A DNA stretch of 64,000 nucleotides from Sclerotinia nivalis (GCA_029531795.1 JAPEIS010000010.1:682001-746000); one strand, 5' to 3'; shown: positions 1 through 12,542, counted from the first letter of the stretch. Numbers and translations: made by a program. The notes: generated by a model not told the origin, from the sequence alone.

Positions 1-397
1 GAAAAGTGCGATCGAAAGTTTGGTGAAAAAAGCGCCCACAACGTTGATTACTTGGTAAATGGTATTCCACTTCAAGATCGCCAATACTGAGGTTTCTGGC
101 TCGGGAAGAGAGTCGAGATGACGTCCTACTCCAATATTGAGCATGTTATATATACAAACATCACCAGCAATGAGGAGACTCTGTTTTGTTATGTCAGTAT
201 AGTATCCCAAACTAAGGCTGATATACGAGCCTTACCAGTGTGAAGACAATGAAATAATCATCTCGTCCAAAGCTCTTAGCTATCACAATTCTCACATAAC
301 ATCTCAAAATCACTGCTATGATTCCGAGAGCAAGAAAGAGTGACGTAATAGCACCCAGCGCATAACCTTCGTGGTTAGAAGAATATTGAGATGGCAT
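1..397 (-). CDS. Fungal rhodopsin-domain membrane protein (5' part)
   Basis: The start is the ATG at 397. Exon 1 (397-236) encodes 54 residues with one hydrophobic helix and the motif FGRDDYFIV. A GT-AG intron (235-181) follows. Exon 2 (180 to the window edge) reads on in frame with LLIAGDVCIYNMLNIGVG and then KLSIALF. This order (helix, DDY, an aromatic/Gly-rich loop ending GVGRH, then K-SI-LF) is characteristic of the fungal integral membrane family with a rhodopsin-like domain (PF20684, SAT4/PTH11-like). These usually have seven helices and about 350-400 residues; only the first two or three helices lie here. The exact role is unknown for most members. It is divergent from the UbiA gene, with about 650 bases between the starts. 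Confidence 0.75.
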
Positions 398-1043
398 CGT
401 TCCTCGGTATGCACTATCCACAAGTGTATGCAAGTAAAGTAGGGCAGAGATGTTAAAGAAGAAAAGAAAGGAAAAACAGATCACCATGATGTGTCTACTC
501 GCGCTGCTAATGTATGCAACTCCAGAGCTAAAGAAACCAAGGTTATTAGTCTTATAGTGTACCACTATTCGGCATGTGCATAGAGTTTCAATATTTAAAG
601 ATTTGGGCAAGGTTCCACTTGCCCTAATTCGCCATTAGTACTCATGCGGTCAGAAAGTATTAAAACTTGCAGACGATCTCCACTCCATTCGCAATTGTAT
701 CCTAGCAACTCTGCGACACACAGGAAATAGTTAAATCGGATGAACTAGGAACCTTGCCCAGCGAGTTGCAGTGCGACGCTATCCTTAGTTGGGTAACTAT
801 ACAGATAATATTACTCCGGACATGTTTCTTCCTCAGGTTAACTTGAAAATAGGAGTCTCCGTAGCCATTAGTATGGTATGAAGTCATGCCACAAGAATAG
901 CTTTATGCTCTTCTATATAAGATCACTCGTTGGATTCACTCACCAGAAGATATCAAGCATCTAAATTGTCCTTGCAAAAGTGCATCAAGTTTTCTACCAG
1001 TGCTTCCTTGCTCATAAGCTTGTTGTATTCGTTCTCTATAACA
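398..1043. other. Divergent intergenic region
   Basis: This is shared upstream DNA for the rhodopsin-domain gene (minus) and the UbiA gene (plus). Only short ORFs without family features occur, and I see no RNA gene. Confidence 0.5.
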
Positions 1044-2384
1044 ATGACCACTCAAGTTCATCAAGTAGTATCCTGTTCAGTGGTACCTACAACTGAACAG
1101 AATAGATCAATTCCACTGGCATCATACCATACCCATCTCAAGGCATGTTGATTCGTACTAATATGTACACACAAAGGTTTTGAACGCTAACGCGTCGAAT
1201 AGCTCAACTGGAGTCGGAGCCTGCCGTTTTCTACTCTCCTCTTAGGCCTCGGCGCATTTCTCAAAACATTGTACCTTTTTCCGAGCAACGACGTCCAGAC
1301 CATGATTATACCGGTAACCATCATCGGATTTTTAGGCGCCCTTACAGACTCTTACTCCACCATCCCATCCCCCATGTTACTAGATACTGGCATACTTATA
1401 ACGCACCTGCTTTCTATTCCTCGAACCCTTTTATGGGTTTACCTCAACGTTCTTCTTTTTGCGATTTCCAATCAGCGTTCTCCGAAATCTGTCTTGGAAG
1501 ACAGCATTAACAAGTCTTGGCGGCCTATCCCCTCTGGGCGTATTACTTCCAGTTCCGCCCGCCGGCTTCTTTTCATCTTGATCCCTATCGATTTGTTCGT
1601 ATCTCACTATTTTCTCGGAGCATGTCAAGAGACGGTGTTATGCTTGCTGCTTACTTGGATGTATAATGATCTCGGCGGATCTGATGAGCATTTCATTGTA
1701 CGAAATGCCATCAATTCGCTTGCATACTTCGTTTATGGATCTGGTGCGCTGCGAGTAGCTGCTGGGACATCTACATCCATTTCCGCAGACGCAAGTATAT
1801 GGCTTGGTATAATTTCAGCGATAGTCTTTAGCACTATGCAGGTGCAAGACCTGAAAGATCAAGTTGGCGATAGAGCCACTAATCGAGATACCCTTCCCCT
1901 TTCGATTGGTGACTCTTCGTGTCGATATACCATCGTCTTTGGTGTTTTGACCTGGTCATTGGCTGCCCCTCGTTACTGGTCTATTGACCTTTTTACCAGT
2001 GGTTGTGCCCTTCCAGTTATTCTAGGACTGTTTGTTACCTATCGGGTTCTTCTGCATCGGTCCCCTGAGACGGACATACAAACATACAAAGCCTGGAGTG
2101 CATGGTTGATGTCCGTTTGCTTCCTACCATTACTTCGACACCTCCCGTCCTTCCACTTCCCTGTTCAGGGCGGCCTATTCAAATTCCCTCAAACATGGCC
2201 AAAATTTCATACAAGCATAATACTGTCAAGTATTATTGCTTACGCTATTCTTGTTCGCATACTCCGTCACCGCCGCTCTATCCAATATATACGCCTATTT
2301 GTCTCTACAACGGACTTCGCATGCCACTTTTCTATAAAAAATACTGCTTCAAACTACCTTTCCAGTTGTACCAATGAGGGATAA
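1044..2384 (+). CDS. UbiA-family prenyltransferase / UbiA-type terpene cyclase
   Basis: The main exon is open from 1203 to the stop at 2382-2384. It encodes a very hydrophobic protein with both UbiA signatures: an NxxxD-like region reading NQRSPKSVLEDSINKSWRPI followed by PSGRIT, and the second aspartate motif DLKDQVGDRATNRDTLPL. These bind prenyl diphosphate through magnesium in UbiA enzymes. The spacing and the WRPIPSGR string match fungal UbiA enzymes of secondary metabolism (prenyltransferases and membrane terpene cyclases). For the 5' end I propose ATG 1044, exon 1 1044-1082, intron 1083-1202 (branch-like GCTAAC near 1180) and exon 2 from 1203. The donor GTACCT is weak, so the first 13 residues are uncertain. 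The last 60 residues or so resemble the family less. Adjacent MFS and SRPBCC remnants suggest a former metabolite cluster. Confidence 0.75.
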
Positions 2385-3084
2385 GAGTCAACGCACATCT
2401 TACATTCGGGGTCTCTACTTCGTAGCCCCTACTATTTGGAATCGCTACCTTTCGCCGTTTGCTTTATGGTATCATTTGCTATCCCTTCCTCTTCCAGGAG
2501 ATGGTCAAAGCATGATTTATCGACCCTCTGGCTATACACTTTCGGCTTTAAGATTAACCCTGGGAGAGACTAATTGAGATGGTTTTAATATGGGTGGAAG
2601 ATGTTGTGAAGAAATATGATTCGTCGTGCGCCTGGTTTTGCATATATTATTTTAATTTGAAAAAATGATAACAATTAATTTCCTAGACTGTTGCGTACGA
2701 GCTGGGAGGTATACGAATTTCCATGAGACACTGTACATTGACACCAAACTTTTGCAACTCCCAGAACTTTCCATAATCAATACGCAGGTCTTTTACCTTT
2801 GATATCATCGAAGCAAATGCGATGTAATGATCAAGAAATGCAAACGGAAAGAAATTTATTTTGGGAGCAGATCACGTGTGTCCGTGCATTTCTCGTGCAC
2901 ATCGCCTACCTCCTTGACGTAGAGTCTTTTCAGGATTATCTTGACTCTTATATACCTGTCTTCTATCTACTCTTAATTAACCATATCAAGGAAAAACGTC
3001 CATTCTTGGATATTGTATTCATATGGGCGTTTCATGTTGACAAAGTACCACCAGATGAATGCACCCTACTTCAGAACCTGCTGA
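2385..3084. other. Intergenic stretch
   Basis: I see no supported gene. Short ORFs at 2374-2577 and 2799-3095 have no recognisable features. The second lies opposite the region where the downstream half of the MFS remnant would be. Confidence 0.4.
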
Positions 3085-3480
3085 ATCACGAATAATATTT
3101 AGAACAACACCGGAACAGATGAAAAGTCTAATGATTTGACCACTTTTCCCAGCATATATGACGCCATTGAATGAGACAGTCATTATACCCGATAGGAAAG
3201 CTTCAACGATTAAAAAGGCACCCAAAAAATCAATCTCTCGAAGTCGAGTTTTGAGGCTGACGCCAGGACGAGGATCGTGAGGTAGTAGAAGTAAATATAA
3301 TGGCGTTCCTGATCCTCATACACAAATATTGATACAAAATGATCATCTCCACGTTTCGCCGCTGTCTGTAAAAGCACCGCCAATGATTGAGCCCAAACTA
3401 AGGGATGTCGGATAAGTATTCGTCATGATTCATCTCACACCATTCTGTCGTCCATAAATAATCAAGATGATTCCGACACA
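3085..3480 (-). pseudogene. Decayed MFS transporter fragment
   Basis: Read on the minus strand, one frame gives LSLGSIIGGAFTDSGETWR, then FCINICV, then LYLLLLPHDPRPGVSL, then REIDFLGAFLIVEAFLSGIM and a further hydrophobic stretch ending SGQIIRLFICSGVV. This order (GPxIGGAF, WRW-FYIN, a short acidic loop before the next helix, EIDFxGAFLI) is the middle of a fungal drug/toxin efflux transporter of the major facilitator superfamily (14-helix type). TGA stops at 3343-3345 and 3316-3318 interrupt it, the first at the position of the second Trp of WRW. Neither terminus is recognisable. It is a remnant rather than a working gene. Confidence 0.6.
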
Positions 3481-3829
3481 CACACAAATAAATGCGTCTC
3501 CAGAAAGTACGACAAGTGGTCAGTCACATAATCCCAACATTTTTCATGATTAACTCTAATTTCAAAAAATACAGCTTCTTGATTTCCCAACGTTAGCGAT
3601 TCGCATACCGTGACTCGTAAAGAACATCACACCATTAGGAACCAGTGATCTCCTCGCCGTAGGCAAGAAACTTCATTGCGTCATGGAAGGTTCTGAATTC
3701 GATTCCGTTATTACTGTAATCATCCCCTGCTACTGTCTACCCCAAATCCATGAAACCTCCCCCAAAACCCACACCTCACCCTTCACCACAAACTCAGCCT
3801 GCCCAATCCCACTAACCCTCCACTCCATT

Positions 3830-4074
3830 CGCAAGAGAATATACCCGGAAATTCGCCCGGCAAGGTCCACCCATCATGACCGTCCGGTTTCCACTCCTTT
3901 CTCATTGAACCTAGTACAACCAATTTTGGAGGCACGACATTTAGGCAAATGGAGATTTATTCTAAGGGTGTTTCATTTTTGATGCCGTCTTGGATTTTGG
4001 GACGGACTATTCATGAACAATTCGAGAATTATAATAAAGATGGAGAGGTGCGAGGGCTTTGGGTTTTAGGGTGA
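3830..4074 (+). pseudogene. Decayed START/SRPBCC-like domain
   Basis: The plus strand reads GFHSFLIEPSTTNFGGTTF, RQMEIYSKGVSFLMPSWI and LGRTIHEQFENYNKDGEV before a stop at 4072-4074. The pattern (H-F-x-EPS, GGT-F-Q, a Gly-x-x-FL stretch, then a terminal helix with F-x-x-N) is what I know from the second half of small fungal SRPBCC / polyketide-cyclase-like proteins of about 150-170 residues. An in-frame TGA (3877-3879) interrupts the frame just upstream, and the first half is not legible. Family assignment is from memory, so it is moderate. It lies about 350 bases from the MFS remnant and is probably part of the same eroded locus. Confidence 0.4.
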
Positions 4075-6357
4075 GGATTTTTTTACGGTGGACAGGATGA
4101 AGGGATAGGGGCAAAGGCGTGGATATTTGTGTGAATCGGTATAGATTGTCGTTCCAGGGTTGAATGCTGGGGAAGCTTGGAACGGTAATTAGTATGGTTC
4201 TTGCATAAGATTGAATTACCGTTAATTTAATGTTCCTTTGATGGTTTCGTAACTGTGGCTTCAATCATCAAGTATAGTGGCGTTGACAATTGATGGACAT
4301 GAAACAGCATAGCATGAAAATCCGAAAACAAATGACATTGATCAATAAATGCACTAACTACATCGGAGAACGAGATCGAATAGTTTGGTTTTGGCACAGC
4401 TACGCGGTACATCGGCATGCAACGGCGCGGGTAATTGTGCGTATGGGAAACAAAAATGTGAAAGGTGGTGGGTCTAGTTTATACAGAACGAGACGGCCGG
4501 AAAGTCTCGATTTGGGAAGATTATCATCGCCAGAGAAGTTCAGGTTCACAAATAATTAACTCATGAATCCTGATGAGAAAGATGGAATAGTGAGTAGGTA
4601 TATAAAACCATCCTTTCCTCCCTAAATTTATTATGATATATATCCATCAAATTCGTAAATGCATCGCTTCTGAAGGAAATTCCTCGCAGAAATACTTTGA
4701 TACTGGAGGTACGAGGAAAATTCTCTAGAATAAAGTTGTGTCCTATGAGGATTTTTGGGGACCTTCACGGATATCGTCCCACGGCGATTGTTACATCAGT
4801 TCGACCGTTATTAATTATTACCATTGATTTTTTTTTTCGCCATCGCCATCGCCATCACACTCTCATCTCATCTCATCGATATAATACCACGCCCACATCC
4901 ACAGATCCCACCCAAGAACCACCCCCCACCATCACCCCCATCCCTCCACCATCACTTCAAGACCACTATTTTTCCAACCCGCGTAACGCCCATAATAACC
5001 ACCTTTCTACACTAACCCCAATAACCTCAAAGTAAACTTATCCAACTATCTCAAGTTATATACTTTCCGTCGTCAGAATATTCAGGCATATGAATCATTC
5101 GCACCCAGTTACATAAATATACATTGCCCTATCTGCTTTTGCAAATTATCATATTGATTGCAATTTCATACAAGCTACATACTATATTCCATCCCATTCC
5201 ATTACTTAGCTTTTTAATACAAAGATTAAGATTATTACACATAAATATAATCCACTCAAAATAATCAAGTGAAAAGCTAGGAGTAAAAAATCAAAATCAA
5301 AAACCGAATATATAAACCACCCCAACCCCTTCATTCCCTCCTTCCCACCAAAGTAAACACAAACCAACGAAAAGCCCTGACATGAGCATTTTCTCAAAAA
5401 TGGCTACCTATTTCTGAGTATTGAAGTCTTAGAGTAATCACTAATGCTCGATTGAATATGGGTAATTAATGAAGTAGCAGTTGCACTGACACCTAAAGTG
5501 ACACTGGGCTTACCGTCAATGATTTATCGTTATGGTCATTTTTTGTACCGTTATCCCCATTCCCATATTTCATCACCAAACCCTCCTTTAACTACCATTT
5601 CCCCATCTTTTTCACCAACCCACCCCACCTTCTCACCACCACACCCTCTCACCCATCTACACAACTAAACCTCCCATTCCTCCTCTCTCTCCCAAAACAC
5701 GCTCAGCCCCCAAAAATCTTCTCTATTACCCCAGACTACATACAAAAAAAAAACATGACCAGCCTCAACTCGAGGACCTTTGACTGATAGAGAAAAGGAA
5801 AAGATGGGTTGAATTGAATTCGAATGAGGTTTTTATATAGGAGAGGTAGGTGGTGAGATTTTAGAGATGTATGGAAGGCATGTAGAGGAACGGGGTTGAG
5901 GACAACATTAAAAAAGACACATATAATTTGAACTTAATTATTTGATAATATTTGATGAATTCGCTGAAAAAATGAGAAGAGCGCACTGATGTCTTTTCCG
6001 TTATATATCCCATAAAATAAATGCTGCGTATATTAAAATTATGCCTCGTGGTACATCCTTCATATCCTAAGCGTTGATCACTATTCATTTTGACCCCCTT
6101 CTCATGCTCCATTTATCCCCTTGTAAACCGTCTCAAACAAAGAATTAATGACACAGTCTCAACTTGACCCCACATTGCGAGCTCGTCAGCTTTCCTCGTG
6201 ATACACAGAAGGAATCGCCTTTCAAAATCTCCTATTCCTTTCCAATTTCCAAGCATGGAGTCTGACAAGTCTCTGAATGCCAAATGAGAGTTGGAACATC
6301 AAATTGATAAGCAATCTACGTCATCCATTACGCACCTCTCCCTCCCTCATTCCACAA
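4075..6357. other. Intergenic, low-complexity
   Basis: I find no supported gene. There is a CGCCAT triplet-type repeat near 4842-4857 and long C/A- and C/T-rich stretches (4900-5000, 5560-5720). ORFs here are compositional. Confidence 0.4.
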
Positions 6358-8584
6358 CTACAAGTACCAATTTGCCTCCAAATCCGTATTCAGTAAACTA
6401 TCAAAAAACATCGTATTATCCGCCTGTAAACCCGACCAATCTTCAAATTGTTGTTCTGGTTCCAATGCAGGAAATTGACTACTCTTGAAAGAGACAATTG
6501 GTTGAGCAGCCCATGGACAATTAAGTGAATTAACGAATTCATTCTGAGCTTGTGAGTTGTCTCTTGGTGTCATATTCATAAGAGCTGGAGAAGTGTTCGA
6601 CGAAGATTGGTCCGTATTGATAGAGGGAGTCGATTGAGTGATATTCGTAGCGGGTGTTGAAGATTTTGGCGTACGTGCTATTGAAATAGTTCCGAAATAT
6701 GGGATTGTTAGACGTAAATTTCCGCTGGTGCTAGTGGATGAGAGGAGAGTTTTGATGACTTCGACACTTTGAATGGCCATTACGTCTTCTTCGGAAGCGC
6801 ATTCGCTCATGACATCAAGGACAGTTTCCACGAGTTCTCTGTCGGAACGTTTTTGGTCTTGCACCGCGATGGTATCTCCTCCTACCGGTGGAGTTTCCAA
6901 AATACTCAAGAGGAGAGTTACACATGCCGTGAATGCACCAAAATCGACAACTCTGCAACAGAATGATGCCGCACCGGAGCGTCTAATTGTGAGATAGCGG
7001 CATATGCCTTCTCGTGATGATTTCATACATGCGAATTTACTATATTCGTAACGACGTTCTGTGTCAGCTCGAACCATAAATGGTAGATGCAAGAATGATT
7101 GTAACTGAAAGTAGTAAATTTGTGACATGATTCGATCGAATTTTGCGGCTGAATGCCTATTTTCGCTGATGATTTCAATACGATCGGGTATTTCCCACCA
7201 AGACGAAGGCATTTCTCTTCCAATATTCTCGAGTTTCTCATCTAGTTCTTGAGTACTGGCAAATGCATGAATATGTTCGGATTGATTTCGTTCAATAATT
7301 CCTCCAGCCAAATTTGTAATTTTTCGAATGAAAAGAAGATCATGGTCGATATTAGGATTGCTGAATGTTTCGTGTGGTAGAATAATGCTGTCGCCTGCTC
7401 CGGCAGGCATACCCAAGAGTAAACTTAGATATCTATCTGCCTGCATTAGGCTCCTCCAAAGGTGATTTCCTCCTGGTGGTAAAGGTGTACTACCAAGCTC
7501 TTCACGTCTATGTAGACCCATAAGTTGACCGATATTCATACCTCGACGAAATGTAAGCCATGAACGACGTAAATTTCCAGCATTCATATGGAATAATCCT
7601 TGGAGCATCAAACATTCCAGCCCTTGAACACAAGCCACGAGTTCATCGTCTGAGGTCACGAGTCCCGAGACGGTTGATATTATTTTGTCTGTTCGAGCTT
7701 GAACACTTGTGGTAAATCCAAGTTGACTGGCATCATATCCATGAGGCACTTGCTGTAAGCATACAGCTACGTAAAGAAGTGTCTGTGCTATTGTTGCAGG
7801 ACTTTCTTTTCCAATGCTAGGAATGTTAAATGAATGATTCGGATTGAATCCTGTTGGCTTTAACATAATTTGAGGCGAATGTTGTGATAAAGAATGCATC
7901 AATAGCCAACAATCACTGAAAGAACATAGTTTATTTGTAGCTTCTTGTGATGGAAGAAGTTCTATTAAAACATCTCTGATTCTTTCAACCTTTGTTGGGG
8001 GTCCACATTGCTTAGTTGACTTCTCTCCATTTGACTTCGATTTGGAAGTTATGATCTGACTTTCCTTTTCTCGGCGACCTAACTTTGATGGATGTGAGCA
8101 AATATATCAGTATATGAAGTATTGGACATGGGACATGGGACATGGCAATACTTACAACAGAATTATCAAACAGAGAAAGTATTGGTACAGTTGTTGCACT
8201 ATCATATCCAGTTGAGGTAGTATTTGGGAAAGGTGTAAGAACATCACCAGTACCCATACTTTCTGGAGTATGAATTTTCGTGGCATTTTCTTGCTCTTCA
8301 TAATGATCCATTTTTGCCATCAATCTATCAAGAATAAGCTCTATACGACCAAGGCGTTCACCAATTTGTGGACCACCTGAAGAATCATGTTCTTCTGGAT
8401 ATTCTTGACTTATACAAGTCGTCCCACGTGATAGGCAACCAGAACAAACGCTGACATTTTCAGAACTCAATTGACATTTGACTTTTCTTCTTTTACATTC
8501 CCAACAACTTTTGGTTCCTTTCCTAACACGTTTCTTACGATGTTCTTCATCAGCGAGAGCCACTGAAGCTGGTCTAACTGACAT
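6358..8584 (-). CDS. Zn(2)Cys(6) fungal transcription factor
   Basis: Exon 1 is 8584-8156, the intron 8155-8083 (donor GTAAGT) and exon 2 8082-6358, giving 717 residues. The acceptor before TTAGG was chosen because it alone keeps the long exon 2 frame open. Residues about 27-54 form a complete zinc cluster, CWECKRRKVKC and then C-x2-C-x6-C, with the usual six cysteines and basic loop that bind CGG-type half sites. A short coiled-coil-like linker follows. Exon 2 contains the fungal transcription-factor middle homology region, with a GLECLMLQGLFHMNAGNLR helix and RRGMNIGQLMGLHR. The C-terminal 130 residues are Ser/Thr/Asn/Gln-rich and acidic, which suits an activation region. The target genes cannot be told from sequence. 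The nearest metabolic candidates are the UbiA locus and the CaaX array, and no link is shown. Confidence 0.9.
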
Positions 8585-9719
8585 GTTGAATTATGGATTG
8601 TGGGTTGTTGAATGGCGCTGGAGGCTTGAAGGTTTGACGAAGCCTGAATGTCTCTTGAAGTTTGATGGTACCAGAAGTTCCAAGGTCAGATGTTTCTCGA
8701 AGCTTAGATGTCTCAAGAAAGGTTGAATATCTTTAGAAGTTTGATTTCCCTCAAATCTTGAATGTTTGATTGAGCACAGGGGGTGGATAGGGATATCGAG
8801 CTAGTTCCGGATCAGTGGATAATGTGGTTTTGCGCTATTCTACACCAACTTCAAAGTTCGTTTTTGGGTCGTCTCAAAAGAGTAAAGTAGTTAATTTATC
8901 GATTTAAAAGAAGGAAGAGAACAAGTTCGTATGGATGAGAATTGCGTGAGAAGCTTCTTCCACTTTACCAGATAAAGAAAAGGGAAGAAAAGGGTGGGAG
9001 GGAGCGTTCTTCCTCCGCCGTTTCGACGGAATAATTAAAACAATTCACGTGACTCGTCTTTTCAAACGCACCACTACTCAAGTACCTACTTCGTATCACA
9101 CTTTCCCTATTATGGAATAAGGTTATGAATATATGATTGGATCGATCATAAGAATGGATTGATGAATTGAATTGTTTTCTTCTCCATCCACTTGGTTGAT
9201 TCTTCCACCCCGGACATAGGAATTAACAAACAACTTCTTTTGGTACCGGTATAAACTTAAGTCCGCATTACACTAAACCCTTTTTGAAAAACGGTCGGCA
9301 GTGGGGCTAGGGTTCGGAATCTTTAAATTCCGATGCTTTTTCAACCTCTCCTTCTCCTTCTACTTATATCTTCAACTTCAAAATTATGATATTATTCAAA
9401 TTTATATCGAATGATCTCAAGGTTTGCAATAATGAAGACTTCAAAGTGCTGCAATACCATCTATAGGTTGTTTTTCGTTCAAGTTTATTGAAAATGAGCA
9501 TAACGATAATGATTATAGATATCGACTTGGATTTTTCTTTATATTCCGCATTAGAGAAAGTACAATCCGAAACACTTGAGTTTATAGGTTTGGGGGCTTG
9601 CGGCCATTTAACATGACCTCATTTCTATAGCTTTGAGCGGAATCATTACCTTGGATTAGTCAAGAGCATCTTGAGCGTTGCAGACTTTCACACGGAGCTT
9701 CTTCGAGTACACATTTAAG
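8585..9719. other. Upstream region of the zinc-cluster gene
   Basis: No supported gene. The first part (8590-8740) has imperfect repeats of the theme TGAATGTCTYTTGAAG. The rest is ordinary AT-rich DNA and probably includes the 5' leader of the transcription factor. Confidence 0.35.
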
Positions 9720-10551
9720 TTCAAGTCAAAATGTTTATCCACGTCTTATTTCCCCTCCACATTGTCTTCACATACTCCCATCATTCCACCCCTTAACTTG
9801 GATGTTATGTGAGTGGTTTTTCTGGAAGACTAACGTTTAATAATGGCTCTCATTCATGAACATATCACTAACACTAATCCATAGGCCATTATTTTCCGTA
9901 CAAATTGGTCTACCAAAATCCACAGAATGCGACACCAAAGAACCCCGCAATTTACGTGAACATGAGTTCTCCGAAGACGTGACCGTTTTTCCACTTCTTC
10001 TACCATCGTGAACCAATATAGAAAACACATATAATTGTTACCAGCCAGTAAAACTGCATCATGCGAGCCTACGGCTATGTGCTGAAAAGGGGAAATTGGG
10101 TGCGATTGTTAGAGTGAGAGATGTTTGGGAAGAGATTGCCGGGGGGGGGGGGGGGGGTACTGATGCTAAACGTGCGGTGAGTGTTCTTACGAGTTTGATC
10201 AAAAGGTTAACGGTAAAGGTTCAGAATAATGTGGTGTTGAATTTAAACCTGAATCCGATTAAATAACCTCCTACGATTATTAGTAATAATGTGGATGTGG
10301 AAGCCGATCTCAAATACGGCGCCGATGCATACAATTGTGTCTGTACCACCGCTGTTCAGTCCGGAGACGGCAGATAATGAATATGAGTATAATCCCGGAG
10401 AACATGTTTGATATCGCGGAATCCTTGGGACTTTTGGAGAGCAGGTTGATGTACCGGGATATTTTGACTGGGTGAGTTATAGATGTAGTGGTGGTTGGGT
10501 TGGCGGTGGCTAACCGAAAAACTTTAGGATGCATGGATCAGATCATTATAG
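9720..10551 (+). pseudogene. Unidentified decayed multi-exon gene
   Basis: Several plus-strand segments look like real coding sequence but do not join into an intact frame. One is IIPPLNLDV, followed by a good intron (GTGAGT at 9808, branch-like CACTAAC, AG near 9888). Then come PLFSVQIGLPKSTECD, LREHEFSEDVTVFPLLLP and a TGA at 10009-10011. After that come KLHHASLRLCAEKGKLGAIV, RVRDVWEEIA, a run of 17 G (10141-10157) and DAKRAVSVLTSLIKRL. A TAA stands at 10264-10266. After a frame change comes FDIAESLGLLESRLMYRDI, followed by a GTGAGT donor near 10483. I do not recognise the family. It could also be a live gene with introns I have not resolved or with homopolymer sequencing error. Confidence 0.35.
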
Positions 10552-11063
10552 GTCCACAGACTTCGGGTCATGAGAGGTTTTGATATGCAAACTCGATATT
10601 CCTAATGCCAACTATGGAGTTATCCAAAAACCAACACCAGGACCTGTCTCCCACATATTCATCACCTTTGCATCCCAAACCATGACTTCAAATTCTGGTC
10701 TATCTCTGAAATCCAGTCATTAGCCCTCGAATACACAGAATGACTCCAGGACTCATAAATATCACACCTATGACTTTCTCAAAAATAATTAATGCGATTC
10801 ATACGATGGCCATATCGTGTGTATATAGTTTCGCACCCTCTTGCGGAGTTACACAAAGCATTCGAAATAAAACATTCAAACCACAACGCAACACAACATT
10901 CAGAATTTGAAATAATCCACCATCAATTTTTCATATTTCAATCAATATTGAACCTCTTACGCACCGCACTTACTTCAGTCACAACAGTCCAGCCCGGCCA
11001 CTCAAGCCCACATCGTCATTGCCGTCCACTCATTCCTCTTGTTCACTTTCAAGCATCTCCAAC
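10552..11063. other. Upstream flank of the CaaX array
   Basis: No supported gene. The last 150 bases are pyrimidine- and C-rich, like the leaders of the other array units, and probably form the 5' leader of unit A. Confidence 0.35.
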
Positions 11064-11622
11064 ATGTCAAACCCCCAACACAATATTACATCACGACAAC
11101 GCCGAGTCCCCCTAAATCAAAACGGTCCCAATGCTTTGTGCACGAGCAATGCAATCCCTAACTACACGCCTCAACCAAGTCCCAATGAATACTAAAAAGC
11201 CTCAGAATACAAAAATCCGTTCCAATTTGCTCAAGATTCTCAACCTAGTGCCGATGAATTCAAGCGCGCACTGGAAAAACGACAGCCCCCTACACCAGCA
11301 CGCACACCATCTCCACAACTTAGTATAATTTCGACGGATGGACAAAAGCCTATGCATGAGACACCTGATCATAAAAATGATAGGTATTATGCTCACTTCC
11401 AGCCAGCATCTGGGAAGCCATCGGGGCTAGGATGGGCCGTAGGTCAGGGAGCGGTTCCTTCGTATAATACCACGATTGAGAATGTAAAGCGTATTCCCGA
11501 TCCTCAGGAGAAGAATGAGGTAAGCATAACCACCTATTCTCTTCAATAAATACAGGAATATTAACCCCTGTCGATAGAAACATGACGAAGATGGCGGACG
11601 TTGTGGTTGTTTGATGATGTAA
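11064..11622 (+). pseudogene. CaaX array unit A (in-frame stop)
   Basis: The body frame runs from ATG 11064 to 11519, then intron 11520-11577 (donor GTAAGC, 58 bases) and last exon 11578-11622 encoding KHDEDGGRCGCLMM and stop. The C-terminal CLMM fits a CaaX box, with Met last (favoured by farnesyltransferase), and an extra Cys two residues upstream could be palmitoylated. The frame is continuous except for one TAA at codon 44 (11193-11195), after PSPNEY. The reading frame and the splice signals on both sides are intact. So this is either a recent nonsense change (CAA to TAA is the simplest) or a site of recoding. The body is Pro/Gln/Asn/Ser-rich and looks disordered. I recognise no domain. 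Confidence 0.6.
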
Positions 11623-12542
11623 GCTATTGAGTACGGCGTTATGAGGATGGAGTTAACATCATTGGTGTACTACCTAGTAGTATCATAAGATATACCATAT
11701 ATACGTTAGAGAACATCATACTGTATAATAGATAATCGTTGCTTTCTCTCAAAAGGTTTCAACAATACAAATGAATCTTTTACTCTCAAACCAGCCTACC
11801 CCGTATTGATTTCAAAACGTACATGACATTTCAGAATCGAAGGGTGATGGTACCGTATGAATACTAGTTTCTGTAGTACACATGTGGAATCAATAACACC
11901 TAAATAGTTCGATGCGTGGAGAGTGAATTGTAATTATGGCTTTCGACGGTACCCGTGAAGTTGGGCGAGAATTTCCTGGCAGCAAGCAGGTAGTCTCAAA
12001 TGAACTTTCATTTGAAACATGATGGAAAATACAATATCAATGATATCCACTACCGAACCCAGAATTAATGAAATATCATTACAACCCTCCACAACACTTC
12101 GCCGCAAGAACCTTAGCCATTCTTTAACATATTCACCCACCCTTTCATCCTTTCCCTTTCTCACAACCCAGCCATTCCCCAAAATCAGTCACAGTGACTC
12201 CCATAACCCGGGGACTCATAGCCATCATACCTTTGGCTATACACCCACATTGACGAGACACATAGTTCCGCGCCTCCGTATTTTCCAAGAACTTTCCTGA
12301 ACTCCAAACACGATATCCAAAATTAGAAAATTAAGATTCTTACTTTCAAATCCGCGCATGTTAATAGATATTCATCTTTTTGTGCTTTTCAATTCCAGGT
12401 ACGTCGTTCAATATCTTACTCAAAAATCTTACTCCGCGCACCTCAAACCACATCATCACCATCGCCATCCACCTCATTCCCTGATTCCCACATCCACAAC
12501 CACAACCAGACCCCTCCCAATTAACCAATTAAATTCGCAAAC
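11623..12542. other. Spacer between units A and B
   Basis: It begins with the 3' block of unit A (about 11721-11760). The phrase TGGCTATACACC (12234-12245) has a counterpart in the spacer between C and D (near 14352), so spacers were duplicated too. No independent gene is supported. Confidence 0.45.
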
